A program made the translations under genes and the position numbers. From the NCBI RefSeq assembly GCF_947496075.1, contig NZ_CANMBJ010000004.1, forward strand, positions 124,001 through 188,000: DNA of 64,000 nt, written 5' to 3'. The notes under the pieces are model-generated. The model was not told where the DNA came from and made no database searches. It saw only the letters and a program-made list of their open reading frames with translations. This document shows positions 35,000 to 43,764 of the stretch, in pieces (the stretch's first letter is position 1; each line of letters opens with the position of its first letter). Source of the DNA: an uncultured Tateyamaria sp. (GTDB lineage Bacteria; Pseudomonadota; Alphaproteobacteria; Rhodobacterales; Rhodobacteraceae).

Positions 35000-35830
35000 A
35001 TGTCGACACGGATTGCGTTCCAGGGTGATCTGGGCGCCTACGGCCATGAAGCCGTTCTGAAAGCCCGGCCAGATGCCACTCCGGTCCCCTGCCATGCCTT
35101 CGAAGATGTTATTGCCGCCGTGCGTGATGGCGCCGCTGACATGGCCATGCTTCCGGTGGAAAACACCACCTATGGGCGCGTGGCCGATATCCATCGCCTG
35201 CTTCCACAAAGCGGCCTGCATATCGTGGATGAGGCGTTTGTTCGGGTGCGGATCGCGCTGATGGCCCTTCCGGGTCAGACGCTGGACGATATCTCGCTTG
35301 TTCGCGCACATCCCGTTTTGATCCCACAGGCGCGCGCTTACCTTGATACGCATGGTATTGCGGCCGAGGCAGCGCCAGACAGTGCAGGTGCTGCGGCCGC
35401 CATCGCAAGGGAAAGCGAGAGGGGCGTCGGCGCACTGGCGTCTTCGGTGGCTGCGGATATTCACGGTCTGAATGTCCTTGCCCGCGATATCGAGGATCAA
35501 GGGCACAACACCACGCGCTTCTTGCTGATGGCGCCCAAAAAGGACACGGCGCGCCGCGCCGACACCATGATCACCACGTTTGTCTTTGAAGTGCGGAACA
35601 TTCCGGCTGCGCTCTACAAGGCCATGGGTGGATTTGCGACAAATGGCGTGAACATGACCAAGCTGGAAAGCTACATGGTCGGTGGCGCATTTACGGCCAC
35701 GCAGTTTTACGCCGATGTCGAGGGACACCCCGACGATCCTGAGCTGGCACGGGCACTTGAGGAGCTGGACTACTTCACCAACCGGCTCGACATCCTTGGG
35801 GTGTACCCAGCAGCGCCCGGTCGGGATTGA
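35000..35830 (+). CDS. pheA: Prephenate dehydratase
   Basis: 276 residues; converts prephenate to phenylpyruvate in phenylalanine synthesis. The catalytic domain starts with RIAFQGDLGAYGHEA, has the NTTRF-type motif (HNTTRFLLM) and a C-terminal ACT regulatory domain with the ESYMVGGAF segment (Phe-binding ESRP-like region altered). Start ATG 35000; the upstream part of the open frame is antisense to cycM. No chorismate mutase domain is fused. A structured 3' repeat element follows 6 nt after the stop. Confidence 0.93.
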   Translation: MSTRIAFQGDLGAYGHEAVLKARPDATPVPCHAFEDVIAAVRDGAADMAMLPVENTTYGRVADIHRLLPQSGLHIVDEAFVRVRIALMALPGQTLDDISLVRAHPVLIPQARAYLDTHGIAAEAAPDSAGAAAAIARESERGVGALASSVAADIHGLNVLARDIEDQGHNTTRFLLMAPKKDTARRADTMITTFVFEVRNIPAALYKAMGGFATNGVNMTKLESYMVGGAFTATQFYADVEGHPDDPELARALEELDYFTNRLDILGVYPAAPGRD

Positions 35831-35836
35831 TCACGG

Positions 35837-35890
35837 GTCGGTGGGCGGGCGCCTTTGACCCGTAAGGGTCAAACAGAGCCGCACAGCGAC
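35837..35890 (+). repeat. Structured 3' element, copy 2 (GGTGGGCGGG family)
   Basis: It begins 6 nt after the pheA stop. Compared with copy 1 (20377-20427) the left arm GTCGGTGGGCGGGCGCC is nearly identical, while the inner stem is replaced by TTTGACCC-GTAA-GGGTCAAA. The inner pairing is conserved although its sequence is not, which argues for a selected RNA structure. Confidence 0.65.
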
Positions 35891-35894
35891 AATA

Positions 35895-36362
35895 TCAAGC
35901 GCTGCGTTCCAGACGCTCTTCGAGCCCTTTGGCGTAGTCTGCAACCCGCAGCTTGAAGCGCTTCGTCAGTGACGTCTTGGCCAGTTTCAACGACTGTATG
36001 AACAGCCGCGTGGACAGCGTCAGGGGCACAATGTCCAGTGCCAGCGCCATGCGCGTCCGGCTGCGTGACAGGGCCAGCAATTCGACTGAAAAGGTGCCGC
36101 TGATCCCTGCAGATGTGATATCGAACACCATCTCATTCGGCGCGTCGTAACGCGTAAGCTCAAGGTCCATTTCACGCCGACGACCACGCATCTTGAAATA
36201 CACTTTCCAGCGCATGCCGACACCGGCCTGTGTCAGAGGGTCCACGCGCTGCACCTCGGCACCGCGGCGCATCGCCTGACGTTCGAAACCGTCAAAATCG
36301 TTGAGGGCTGCGAACACCTTGTCGATATGCGCAGCCACGTCTTCTCGGGCCGAGAGCTTCAT
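35895..36362 (-). CDS. SRPBCC-family protein
   Basis: 155 residues with a START/SRPBCC (polyketide cyclase-like) fold: N-terminal MKLSAREDVAAHIDKVFAAL, a central beta-sheet and a long basic C-terminal helix (KTSLTKRFKLRVADYAKGLEERL). Such proteins bind hydrophobic ligands; the function here is unknown. It lies downstream of nudC on the same strand with a 36-bp gap and may share its transcript. Confidence 0.8.
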   Translation of the reverse strand: MKLSAREDVAAHIDKVFAALNDFDGFERQAMRRGAEVQRVDPLTQAGVGMRWKVYFKMRGRRREMDLELTRYDAPNEMVFDITSAGISGTFSVELLALSRSRTRMALALDIVPLTLSTRLFIQSLKLAKTSLTKRFKLRVADYAKGLEERLERSA

Positions 36363-36398
36363 TTCATATGCCTGTTATTTCCCGGATTCAGTCTCCCC

Positions 36399-37370
36399 TC
36401 AATCAAGGGTGTCCGCAAGCCAGTTCTCAAGTAAAAAGTGTGCAATTGCCCCTTTGCGTGCGGGAAGGACGGTTTTGTGCTCGCCTGCGAAGATCGCGAG
36501 CATCTCTTCGCGCGTGACCCATATGGCGTCTTCGATCTCGTTCGGATCGATCGTGATGTCACGGCTCAACGCTTCGCCTTGACAGCCGAACATCAGAGAA
36601 GCCGGAAACGGCCATGGCTGGCTCGAAAGATATTCAACAGGCCCCACACGAATGCCCGCTTCTTCAAATACTTCACGTCGCACTGCCGCTTCGAGGGTTT
36701 CGCCCGGTTCTACGAACCCGGCCAGCAACGAATACATACCCTCCGGCCATCCGGGCGACCGGCCCATCAGGACCGAGTTCCCATGGGTGATCAGCATGAT
36801 AACCACTGGATCCGTGCGCGGGAAATGATGTGCGCCGCAAGAGAGACAGGTGCGTTGCCAGCCCGCTTGGGTCATCTCCGACGCCGCGCCACACTTGGCG
36901 CAGAAGCCGTGGGTATCGTGCCACCCAAAGACGGCTTTGGCTGTCGCCGCGAGTTCGGCGTCGCGCGGTGACAGCCATGTCATGGTGCGCCGCAATTCAG
37001 CAAAAACCTCGTCTTCGGCACAGGCAGGGTGGTGTTGCTCTGTCGGGTCCAGAAACCCGCCCAACGTCGACAAGTCCAGATCATCTGGTGCCCAGCTGGA
37101 CACGTCCAAGGCAAAGCGCGGCGCACTATCTTCGCTCCCAAGAAACACGGCAGTTTTCATGTCTGCGACTTCACAAGCGGGGTGATCCATCGCAAGGCGC
37201 ACCACAGATGCCGGTCGGGTACGTTGGATCAACGGTTTGCCACGCCAAATCAGAACCGCGCGCGCCGTCGGGTCAACCAGCGCCCCGGCGATAGCCTCGG
37301 CATCGCCCCGCATCTCTGCCGCCCGGTCCAGGTGGGACCCCCCGAATGTCACGGTCTCAGCATGTTTCAT
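36399..37370 (-). CDS. nudC: NADH pyrophosphatase (NudC)
   Basis: 323 residues. NudC hydrolyses NAD(H) to NMN(H) and AMP and decaps NAD-RNA. An N-terminal domain precedes a zinc ribbon (CAKCG and CLSCG) and a Nudix domain with the box GFVEPGETLEAAVRREVFEEAG, then the family SQPWPFPASLMFG signature. The start is ATG 37370 with GAGGGCAGG before it; the open frame extends 63 codons further upstream but that part is not conserved-looking. Divergent from the nucleotidase gene. Confidence 0.95.
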   Translation of the reverse strand: MKHAETVTFGGSHLDRAAEMRGDAEAIAGALVDPTARAVLIWRGKPLIQRTRPASVVRLAMDHPACEVADMKTAVFLGSEDSAPRFALDVSSWAPDDLDLSTLGGFLDPTEQHHPACAEDEVFAELRRTMTWLSPRDAELAATAKAVFGWHDTHGFCAKCGAASEMTQAGWQRTCLSCGAHHFPRTDPVVIMLITHGNSVLMGRSPGWPEGMYSLLAGFVEPGETLEAAVRREVFEEAGIRVGPVEYLSSQPWPFPASLMFGCQGEALSRDITIDPNEIEDAIWVTREEMLAIFAGEHKTVLPARKGAIAHFLLENWLADTLD

Positions 37371-37519
37371 GCCTGCCCTCGCATTTTTTTCATTTGCGCC
37401 TTGCTTGGCATGCGCCAGACGGTGACGCAATGGGACGGCGTATGGTCCAACGCGGATGTTTCCGAACCAAATGTTTTTTTTGCTTGCCTTGAACTCAACC
37501 GTAGGGTGCAAGTTGCAAT

Positions 37520-39337
37520 ATGACCCTGCCGACCACTTGTTTACGCATCGCCGCCACATCCGACGTCCATATGCACCTCACCGGATGGGATGCACTGCGC
37601 AACACCCACACGCAAACCAAGGGTATGGATCGATTGGCGAACCTGATCCAAGACGCGCGCAGGACGGCTGCCGGCGGTTTTATTCTAGTCGATAACGGGG
37701 ACGCACTGCAGGGTACTCCACTGGGCGATATTTGCGTGGATGCGCCAGAAAACCATCCATGGCCAGCCATTCTAAACGCTCTGAACTATGACGCTGTCGG
37801 CCTCGGCAACCATGATCTTGATTTTGGGCTGCCGTTCCTGAACCAAGTGATGGGTCAGGCCCATTGTCCTGTGCTGTGCGCCAATGAGACAACCAATGCT
37901 GTCACATGTGCTGCCCCCTTCGCCATCGTTGAACGCAATGTCCTCTGTTCAGACGGTGAGGGTCGCCTGCTGCGTGTCGGGCTAACATCGGTCCTGCCGC
38001 CGCAAACCGCCGTGTGGAACCGGCGTTGTCTGGACGATGCAGTGCAATTCGAAGGCGGCGTCGAAGCCGCTGGCAAAGCAGTCTCAGCCTTGCGCGACGC
38101 AGGTGCGGACGTTGTTGTCTTCTTGTGCCACAGCGGACTGAACGACGGCGTCGATTCGACTGGCGAGAATTTTGGGGCGGCGATCGCTGCAGATGTGCCA
38201 GGCGTCGATGCAATGATCCTGGGACACACCCATCTGCGATTTCCTGGACCAGACCACTCAGGGCTCGACGGGGTGGATGCCATCAACGGCACAGTGTTTG
38301 GTGTGCCAGGGGTGATGCCGGGACACGCAGGTACAGAACTGGGCGTGATTGATCTGACGCTGGTGCATGGGCGGAACCGATGGCAGGTCGACGGGCATGC
38401 CGTGCGGCGTTCTGGTGTCCGCATCGATGATCCCCAGGATCAGACATTGGTGAATATCACCAGCCCTTTGGTTGAAGCCGCGCGGATGCATCTGGACAAG
38501 CCAATCGGGACGACACCCGAACACTTGCACACCTGGTTTTCGATGCTGCGCCCGTCCCCGACAGAAGCGCTGGTCGCGCGAGCGTTATCAGGCACGATTG
38601 CCAAAGCTGTCGCTGGCACGGACCTCGCCAACTTGCCCGTTCTGGCAAGTGTTGCACCGGCCGCACTGGGTGGCAGGGCAGGCCCGGACAACTATGTCAA
38701 CATTCCATCAGGCCAATTGTGCGAACGTCACGTGGCCATGTTGTGCCCTTATCCCAATACGGTTTGGGCTGCTGTCCTAACCGGCGCAGCCCTGCAGGAC
38801 TGGATTGAGCGCAGCCTCGCCTTTTTCAATCCGGTCGATGGCGAGGGAGCTGCTTTGGTGAACCCTGACTCTCCGGCTTTCAACTTTGATGTGTTGCATG
38901 GAACGGAGGTGGAGGTGGATTTGCGCGCACCCGCAACGTTCGAAACCAATGGTCATCGCGTGCTGCCAGACGCATCTCGCGTGAGACAATTGGCGTATGG
39001 AGGCCAATCGGTGCACCGGCAAGATCGCTTCGTGGTCGCCATGACGAGTTATCGTGGTGCCGGTGGAGGTAATTACCCTGGCATCGGTCCGCAGACAGAG
39101 ATTGTGCAGACGAATGTGGAAGTGCGGCAAGCACTGCGGGCTGCAATGGCCGGGGACATACAGTCGGCCATTGTACCTGGCTCGGACCCTTGGAGATTCA
39201 CGCCCAACCAAGGCGTTCGCCGCATCATCCAGACATCACCGGTGGCAGAGGACTATCTGTCCTATATCTCGGACTTTGATCCGCGGCCCTTGGGTTTGGA
39301 CGAAAGCGGGTTTCTTCAGGTCCAAGTCTCGATATGA
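37520..39337 (+). CDS. Metallophosphatase / 5'-nucleotidase family protein
   Basis: 605 residues. An N-terminal metallophosphoesterase domain (TSDVHMHL, DNGDALQGTP, GNHDLDFG, GHTHLRFPGPD metal motifs) and a C-terminal 5'-nucleotidase domain, as in 2',3'-cyclic-nucleotide phosphodiesterase/3'-nucleotidase (CpdB) proteins. Those are normally periplasmic, but here the catalytic domain begins at residue ~8 with no signal peptide, so a cytoplasmic location is implied unless the start lies elsewhere. It is divergent from nudC, another nucleotide-cleaving enzyme. Confidence 0.85.
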   Translation: MTLPTTCLRIAATSDVHMHLTGWDALRNTHTQTKGMDRLANLIQDARRTAAGGFILVDNGDALQGTPLGDICVDAPENHPWPAILNALNYDAVGLGNHDLDFGLPFLNQVMGQAHCPVLCANETTNAVTCAAPFAIVERNVLCSDGEGRLLRVGLTSVLPPQTAVWNRRCLDDAVQFEGGVEAAGKAVSALRDAGADVVVFLCHSGLNDGVDSTGENFGAAIAADVPGVDAMILGHTHLRFPGPDHSGLDGVDAINGTVFGVPGVMPGHAGTELGVIDLTLVHGRNRWQVDGHAVRRSGVRIDDPQDQTLVNITSPLVEAARMHLDKPIGTTPEHLHTWFSMLRPSPTEALVARALSGTIAKAVAGTDLANLPVLASVAPAALGGRAGPDNYVNIPSGQLCERHVAMLCPYPNTVWAAVLTGAALQDWIERSLAFFNPVDGEGAALVNPDSPAFNFDVLHGTEVEVDLRAPATFETNGHRVLPDASRVRQLAYGGQSVHRQDRFVVAMTSYRGAGGGNYPGIGPQTEIVQTNVEVRQALRAAMAGDIQSAIVPGSDPWRFTPNQGVRRIIQTSPVAEDYLSYISDFDPRPLGLDESGFLQVQVSI

Positions 39338-39386
39338 CTAATTGTGCACCTCTTGCGCCGGATGGGTGCCCGCTTTATATGACCTC

Positions 39387-39483
39387 TTGAGAGGTTGGCG
39401 CGGGCAGGCGCCTCGCCAACCCGGTCAGATCCGGAAGGAAGCAGCCGTAACGAGCCCCGCTTGGGTCGTTGTCAATCTCTCAC
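39387..39483 (+). ncRNA. ffs: Signal recognition particle RNA (4.5S type)
   Basis: Contains the universally conserved SRP domain IV core GGTCAGATCCGGAAGGAAGC followed by AGCCGTAACGAG. Outer arms GAGAGGTTG and CAATCTCTC can pair to close a ~97-nt hairpin. It binds Ffh and targets nascent membrane proteins. Ends are estimated from the pairing. Confidence 0.92.
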
Positions 39484-39556
39484 CAAAGCGCAGCGTGGTG
39501 CGCGTCGGCCCGGCAGCGCATCTGAAAGGCGCGGGAGGGCGGTCTCCAATAGCGGA

Positions 39557-40420
39557 CTAATCCTCAAGCAGCACTGGCCAGATCGCTTTGTTCCGGCGCG
39601 AGAATGCGCCGAGATGTCCGACGCTTTTGACCCCCTGGTCCCGTGGATCGATGACGACCGGTTCAGTCCCATAGACCTTTGCCAGCCTTGCCACCTGTGG
39701 CGGTGGGATCAGATCGTCGTCAGTGAATGCGTGCAACCGCACTCTCGCACTGCTTTGCCAATTCGGGGCCGGCAAGCGTGGACCAATATCCGCATCGTAG
39801 AACGAGCGCGATGTGCACCATTTGCGCCATTGCCAGAACACACCTGATGGCAAGTCTTCGCCAAAGCGGAGTGATTTGCCGGGCATGTAGCCACAGATCA
39901 GCGTTGCCAACGGGCCCATGGCAAACCAAAAATTCAGCGCCAGCGCGCGGTAGGGCCACGGGTGATCGTTGTGATGCACCATACCAGATGCCACACCGAT
40001 GACGCGTGCGACATCGTCCATTTCCGGCTGGTTCGGCAACAACATCGCCCCAAGGGAATGCCCAATGACCCACAGCTGGGTCTCCGGGACTTCGCGGCGC
40101 ATGGCACGGCGGGCAGCGACCTGATCGCGGATACCCCAGTCCGTCATGTCAGCCTGCACCCGGCGCATCGGCCCCGCATAGGAGCGCCCAAGGCCGCGGT
40201 GGTCATAGGTCAGCACAGCCATCCCCCGTTCCGCAGCCAACCAGCGCGCGAAATGGGTGTAGAAAGTCTGCGGCACACCCGTAGCACTGTTTAGCACCAC
40301 CGCGGCGAAGGGACGTTGCTTTGGTCGATACATCCGCCCGACCAATTCTGCGCCGTCCTGCGTCTTGAAAGCCAGCGACCGTTCGGTCACCGCACGTTGA
40401 GTTGGAGCCGTATCGAACAT
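39557..40420 (-). CDS. Alpha/beta hydrolase
   Basis: 287 residues with an alpha/beta-hydrolase fold: oxyanion region VVLNSATGVPQTFY, TYDHRGLGRS, nucleophile motif GHSLG, and a late acidic/His region (DDDLIPPP, SVGHLGAF). The lid region is Trp-rich (FWQWRKWC). It is probably an esterase or lipase-like enzyme of unknown substrate. Divergent from a TetR gene, with two 16-bp operators in the shared 84-bp gap, so it is very likely repressed by that TetR. Confidence 0.85.
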   Translation of the reverse strand: MFDTAPTQRAVTERSLAFKTQDGAELVGRMYRPKQRPFAAVVLNSATGVPQTFYTHFARWLAAERGMAVLTYDHRGLGRSYAGPMRRVQADMTDWGIRDQVAARRAMRREVPETQLWVIGHSLGAMLLPNQPEMDDVARVIGVASGMVHHNDHPWPYRALALNFWFAMGPLATLICGYMPGKSLRFGEDLPSGVFWQWRKWCTSRSFYDADIGPRLPAPNWQSSARVRLHAFTDDDLIPPPQVARLAKVYGTEPVVIDPRDQGVKSVGHLGAFSRRNKAIWPVLLED

Positions 40421-40443
40421 GGAGCATCTCCTTGTGGCAGCGC

Positions 40444-40459
40444 TAGACCATTTGGTCTA
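40444..40459. promoter_or_regulatory. TetR operator 1
   Basis: TAGACCA-TT-TGGTCTA is a perfect 16-bp dyad between the hydrolase and the TetR gene. It resembles the TAGACC/GGTCTA boxes bound by the LmrA/YxaF regulators of Bacillus. Confidence 0.7.
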
Positions 40460-40469
40460 ATTGCAACGC

Positions 40470-40485
40470 TGGACCAATCGGTCTA
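40470..40485. promoter_or_regulatory. TetR operator 2
   Basis: TGGACCA-AT-CGGTCTA is a near-copy of operator 1, 26 bp further right and 20 bp before the TetR start codon. The pair probably governs both divergent promoters. Confidence 0.65.
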
Positions 40486-40504
40486 ATGCTGTCAAGATCA
40501 AAGA

Positions 40505-41053
40505 ATGAACGACCGACCACTTCCAACCAAGGATCGCCTGATCCTGTCAGCCGCCACATTGTTCCGCACACGTGGCTACCACGGCGTAGGGCTGGCCGAT
40601 TTGCTGGCCGATGCCAAGGCGCCCAAGGGGTCCCTGTATCACCATTTCCCCAATGGAAAATCCGACCTTGCCATGGCTGCGGCCACGTCGGCGTCGGACG
40701 AAATGCTGCGCCTCATCGCGGCGAGCTTTGACGGCGCCGAAAGCTTCAATGACGGCGCAAAGACCCTGTGTTTCAAGCTGGCCAAACTGTTCGACATTAC
40801 GGGCTGGGACACCTGCCCCATCGCGGCCACTCTGTTCGAAGGCCCAGACAACGAAGATTTCCGAGACCATGCCAGCCACATCTACGAAGGCTGGATCGCC
40901 GAGGTTCAGGACCACGCCGCGCGGCTGGGCCTGAGTCCAGAGGAGGCGCAGGCCAAATCGGAACATCTGTTCATGCTGATACAAGGTGGTTGGGCACTGG
41001 CACGAGCACGGCGCAGTTCCGACGTTATCCGGAAGATGACGGATCGGCTGTAA
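40505..41053 (+). CDS. TetR-family repressor, LmrA/YxaF type
   Basis: 182 residues. The N-terminal HTH (GVGLADLLADAKAPKGSLYHHFPNGK, about 28-53) matches the LmrA/YxaF subgroup (SLYHHFPxGK), and the C-terminal ligand domain has CPIAATLFEGP. It probably represses itself and the divergent alpha/beta hydrolase through the two TAGACC-type dyads between them. Ligand unknown. The ATG at 40505 is 19 nt after operator 2. Confidence 0.9.
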   Translation: MNDRPLPTKDRLILSAATLFRTRGYHGVGLADLLADAKAPKGSLYHHFPNGKSDLAMAAATSASDEMLRLIAASFDGAESFNDGAKTLCFKLAKLFDITGWDTCPIAATLFEGPDNEDFRDHASHIYEGWIAEVQDHAARLGLSPEEAQAKSEHLFMLIQGGWALARARRSSDVIRKMTDRL

Positions 41054-41198
41054 CAACGCAAATGGCACCGGCATTTTCCAAGCCACTTGAATCGATAGGC
41101 AAGCGCAGCGATCCCGCGCCTGATCTGACAGCAATGGTGGACGCCGCCCGCCCTGCCCCGTAGTGTCCACAGGTCACTCCGAATCCGCGCGAAGGCCC

Positions 41199-42950
41199 AT
41201 GTCAGAAGAGACCCAGAAATATCAGGTGCTGGCCCGTAAATACCGGCCCGAAACCTTTGCCGACCTTGTCGGTCAAGATGCCATGGTGCGCACGCTAAAA
41301 AACGCGTTTGAGGCGGACAGGATCGCGCAAGCCTTTGTGATGACTGGGATTCGCGGGACGGGCAAGACGACCACGGCACGGATCATTGCCAAGGGGATGA
41401 ACTGTATCGGCCCCGACGGCGAGGGTGGACCGACAACAGAACCCTGTGGGCAGTGCGAACATTGCGTGGCGATCATGGAAGGGCGTCATGTCGACGTGCT
41501 TGAGATGGACGCCGCCTCGAACACATCCGTGAATGACATTCGCGAGATCATTGATTCTGTTCACTACCGGGCCGCGTCGGCCCGCTACAAGATTTACATC
41601 ATCGACGAGGTGCACATGCTGTCCAACAGCGCGTTCAACGCGCTGCTGAAGACGCTGGAAGAGCCGCCCGCCCATGTGAAATTCATCTTTGCCACCACCG
41701 AGATCCGCAAGGTCCCGGTCACCGTCCTGTCCCGATGCCAGCGGTTTGACCTGCGCCGGATCGAACCAGAAGTAATGATTGCGCTGTTGCGCAAGATCGC
41801 TGGCGCCGAAGGGGCAGAGATTGCAGATGATGCGCTGGCCTTGATCACACGCGCCGCGGAAGGGTCGGCACGAGATGCAACCTCGCTTCTCGATCAAGCG
41901 ATTTCCCATGGTGCCGGTGAAACGACAGCCGATCAGGTGCGCGCCATGCTTGGCCTTGCTGACCGGGGCCGCGTGCTGGACCTGTTCGACATGATCCTCA
42001 AGGGTGATGCCGCCGGGGCGTTGACCGAGCTGGGTGCACAATACGCCGACGGCGCCGACCCCATGGCGGTGCTGCGTGATCTGGCCGAGATCACACACTG
42101 GACCTCGGTCGTGAAGATCACGCCTGAGGCTGCCGACGACCCGACCATTTCGCCGGACGAACGCAGCCGGGGCCTGCAGATGGCGGAAACGCTGCCGATG
42201 CGTGTGCTGACGCGCCTTTGGCAGATGCTGCTCAAGGCGTTGGACGAAGTGGCAAGTGCGCCCAACGCGATGATGGCTGCCGAGATGGCGATTATCCGGC
42301 TGACCCATGTGGCGGACCTGCCCAGCCCGGGTGATCTGGTGAAAAAGCTGCAGGACAGCCGACCGCCTGCCGCGCCCGTTGGGAATGGTGGCGCCACAGG
42401 CGCAGGAACGCCATCGGGCGCGCAGGCAGTGCAGCAGGCCCAGACACGGATGGCGACGAACCCATCGGCCCACGGGCAGGCAACCGCTCTGGCGCAGGAC
42501 CCGGCCGAAGCGCTGGCCCGCTATCCTACCTTTGAACATGTGATTGAACTGATCCGGTCGAACCGGGATGTGAAATTGCTGGTCGAAGTCGAAACGACGC
42601 TTCGTTTGGCGGCCTATCAGCCCGGGCGGATCGAATTTCAGCCAACCGAGGACGCGCCGCGGGATCTGGCGCAGCGTCTAGGTGCCCGACTGCAGCTGTG
42701 GACCGGCAACCGTTGGGGCGTGTCGATTGTCAGTGACGGCGGTGGCAAGACAATTGCCGAGGTGCGCGATGCCGCCGATCTGGAGCTGAAGTCCAAAGCT
42801 GAAGCACACCCGCTGGTGCAGGCGGTCATGGAGCAGTTTCCCAAGGCCAGGATCACCGCAATCCGCACACCCGAAGAGATTGCGCAAGAGGCCCACATCG
42901 AAGCGCTGCCAGAAGTGGACGATGAATGGGACCCCTTCGAAGAGGACTGA
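41199..42950 (+). CDS. dnaX: DNA polymerase III subunits gamma/tau
   Basis: 583 residues. The clamp-loader AAA+ domain starts ARKYRPETFADLVGQ, with Walker A GIRGTGKTT, a zinc module (CGQCEHC), IIDEVHML and sensor FATTEIRKVPVTVLSRCQRFDL. Domain III and a tau-like C-terminal region follow. Start ATG 41199 (MSEETQKYQVLARKYRP) is preferred over 41163. The last base overlaps the ATG of a small membrane-protein gene (TGATG), which separates dnaX from its usual partner ybaB. Confidence 0.97.
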   Translation: MSEETQKYQVLARKYRPETFADLVGQDAMVRTLKNAFEADRIAQAFVMTGIRGTGKTTTARIIAKGMNCIGPDGEGGPTTEPCGQCEHCVAIMEGRHVDVLEMDAASNTSVNDIREIIDSVHYRAASARYKIYIIDEVHMLSNSAFNALLKTLEEPPAHVKFIFATTEIRKVPVTVLSRCQRFDLRRIEPEVMIALLRKIAGAEGAEIADDALALITRAAEGSARDATSLLDQAISHGAGETTADQVRAMLGLADRGRVLDLFDMILKGDAAGALTELGAQYADGADPMAVLRDLAEITHWTSVVKITPEAADDPTISPDERSRGLQMAETLPMRVLTRLWQMLLKALDEVASAPNAMMAAEMAIIRLTHVADLPSPGDLVKKLQDSRPPAAPVGNGGATGAGTPSGAQAVQQAQTRMATNPSAHGQATALAQDPAEALARYPTFEHVIELIRSNRDVKLLVEVETTLRLAAYQPGRIEFQPTEDAPRDLAQRLGARLQLWTGNRWGVSIVSDGGGKTIAEVRDAADLELKSKAEAHPLVQAVMEQFPKARITAIRTPEEIAQEAHIEALPEVDDEWDPFEED

Positions 42951-43366
42951 TGCACCTCCTGTCCCCGCGGGGACAGGGTTGCGGGCTTGGAATCACTGCA
43001 ACTATTTTTCCGAACATCGTGTGGGCAAATGTCTGCGACAAGGTGCGCCCCTATTGGGATGGAACCCATGTCAATATGTTCGAAGAGGTCTTTGGTCAGC
43101 TTTCAAACCCATTCACGGCAATTCTGGTCGGTCTTTCGATTGCTCTCGTTTTGCAGAAAAAACTGAAGCTTATGCTTCTCGGCGTGCTCACGATCGCTGC
43201 ATATGCCGTGTTGTTCGTCGATCCGCTTTTTCTGGATGACACGCGATGGCAGGCGAAACGTGAGGGCTGCATAGGTAATCAAGAACTGTGGTGGGCCGTG
43301 CTCGCAGCAGTTGCTTTGTTTGGCTTGTTCCGCATGGGTCGCACTGTTTTGAGGATGGCAAAATGA
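42950..43366 (+). CDS. Small membrane protein, tandem paralogue A
   Basis: 138 residues of unknown family. Likely signal peptide or membrane start, then VCDKVRPYWDGTHV, a hydrophobic pair of segments (FTAILVGLSIALVL, LMLLGVLTIAAYAVLF), EGCIG, and a final hydrophobic segment. The layout (CDKxRPxWDG...REGCIG...) matches the next gene, so the two are paralogues. ATG 42950 shares a base with the dnaX stop, so translation is coupled. A 20-bp palindrome lies in its first codons. A pair of conserved Cys outside the membrane may form a disulfide. Confidence 0.6.
   Translation: MHLLSPRGQGCGLGITATIFPNIVWANVCDKVRPYWDGTHVNMFEEVFGQLSNPFTAILVGLSIALVLQKKLKLMLLGVLTIAAYAVLFVDPLFLDDTRWQAKREGCIGNQELWWAVLAAVALFGLFRMGRTVLRMAK
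42958..42977. terminator. CCTGTCCCC/GGGGACAGG palindrome after dnaX
   Basis: A perfect 20-bp palindrome begins 8 nt after the dnaX stop and shares the 16-bp TGTCCCCGCGGGGACA core with the one after hemF (20569-20586). It may terminate or protect the dnaX transcript. If the paralogue A start at 42950 is right, the palindrome lies inside its coding sequence. Confidence 0.5.
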
Positions 43367-43764
43367 AATCGGCATACTTCCTTTTGCACCTCAGTATTTT
43401 GCCCCAAGCAGCCATGGCTGAAGTCTGTGACAAGGCGCGCCCCGGTTGGGACGGCGCGCACGTGGGCGTGGTGGGCGAAGCGATCAGCCTTTTTCTGTCG
43501 CCAGCCGGCGTTGCCTTGTTGTTGCTGTCGCTCATTGCGCTGCGATTTCGCCACCAGTGGGTTGGGTTGGCTGCGGTGATCCTGTGGACAGTGTTCATCA
43601 CCGTCGTCACCATGGCGGACCCAACGGGTGTCCGGGGACTAGCGATGGTTGAGGGCTGCATTGGTCCACCTACCTTGTTCATCGCGGCCGTCGCTGCGAT
43701 ATGTGTCGGGATTGTTTTATATACGAAGCCGCGGAAAAGCGGCACAGATGGATCGGAGAGTTAG
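43363..43764 (+). CDS. Small membrane protein, tandem paralogue B
   Basis: 133 residues. Signal peptide (YFLLHLSILPQAAMA), then EVCDKARPGWDGAHV, hydrophobic segments (AGVALLLLSLIALRF, LAAVILWTVFITVV), VEGCIGPP and a last hydrophobic segment ending in a basic tail. It is a clear paralogue of the preceding gene with the same order of motifs. The ATG overlaps the previous TGA, and the stop abuts the ybaB ATG, so both small genes are embedded in the dnaX-ybaB-recR transcript. Function unknown. Confidence 0.7.
   Translation: MKSAYFLLHLSILPQAAMAEVCDKARPGWDGAHVGVVGEAISLFLSPAGVALLLLSLIALRFRHQWVGLAAVILWTVFITVVTMADPTGVRGLAMVEGCIGPPTLFIAAVAAICVGIVLYTKPRKSGTDGSES

Noticed and set aside
42341..42350. GAAAAAG in dnaX as a programmed frameshift signal
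   Set aside because: The slippery site A-AAA-AAG needs six A; only five are present and no clear downstream stem was seen.
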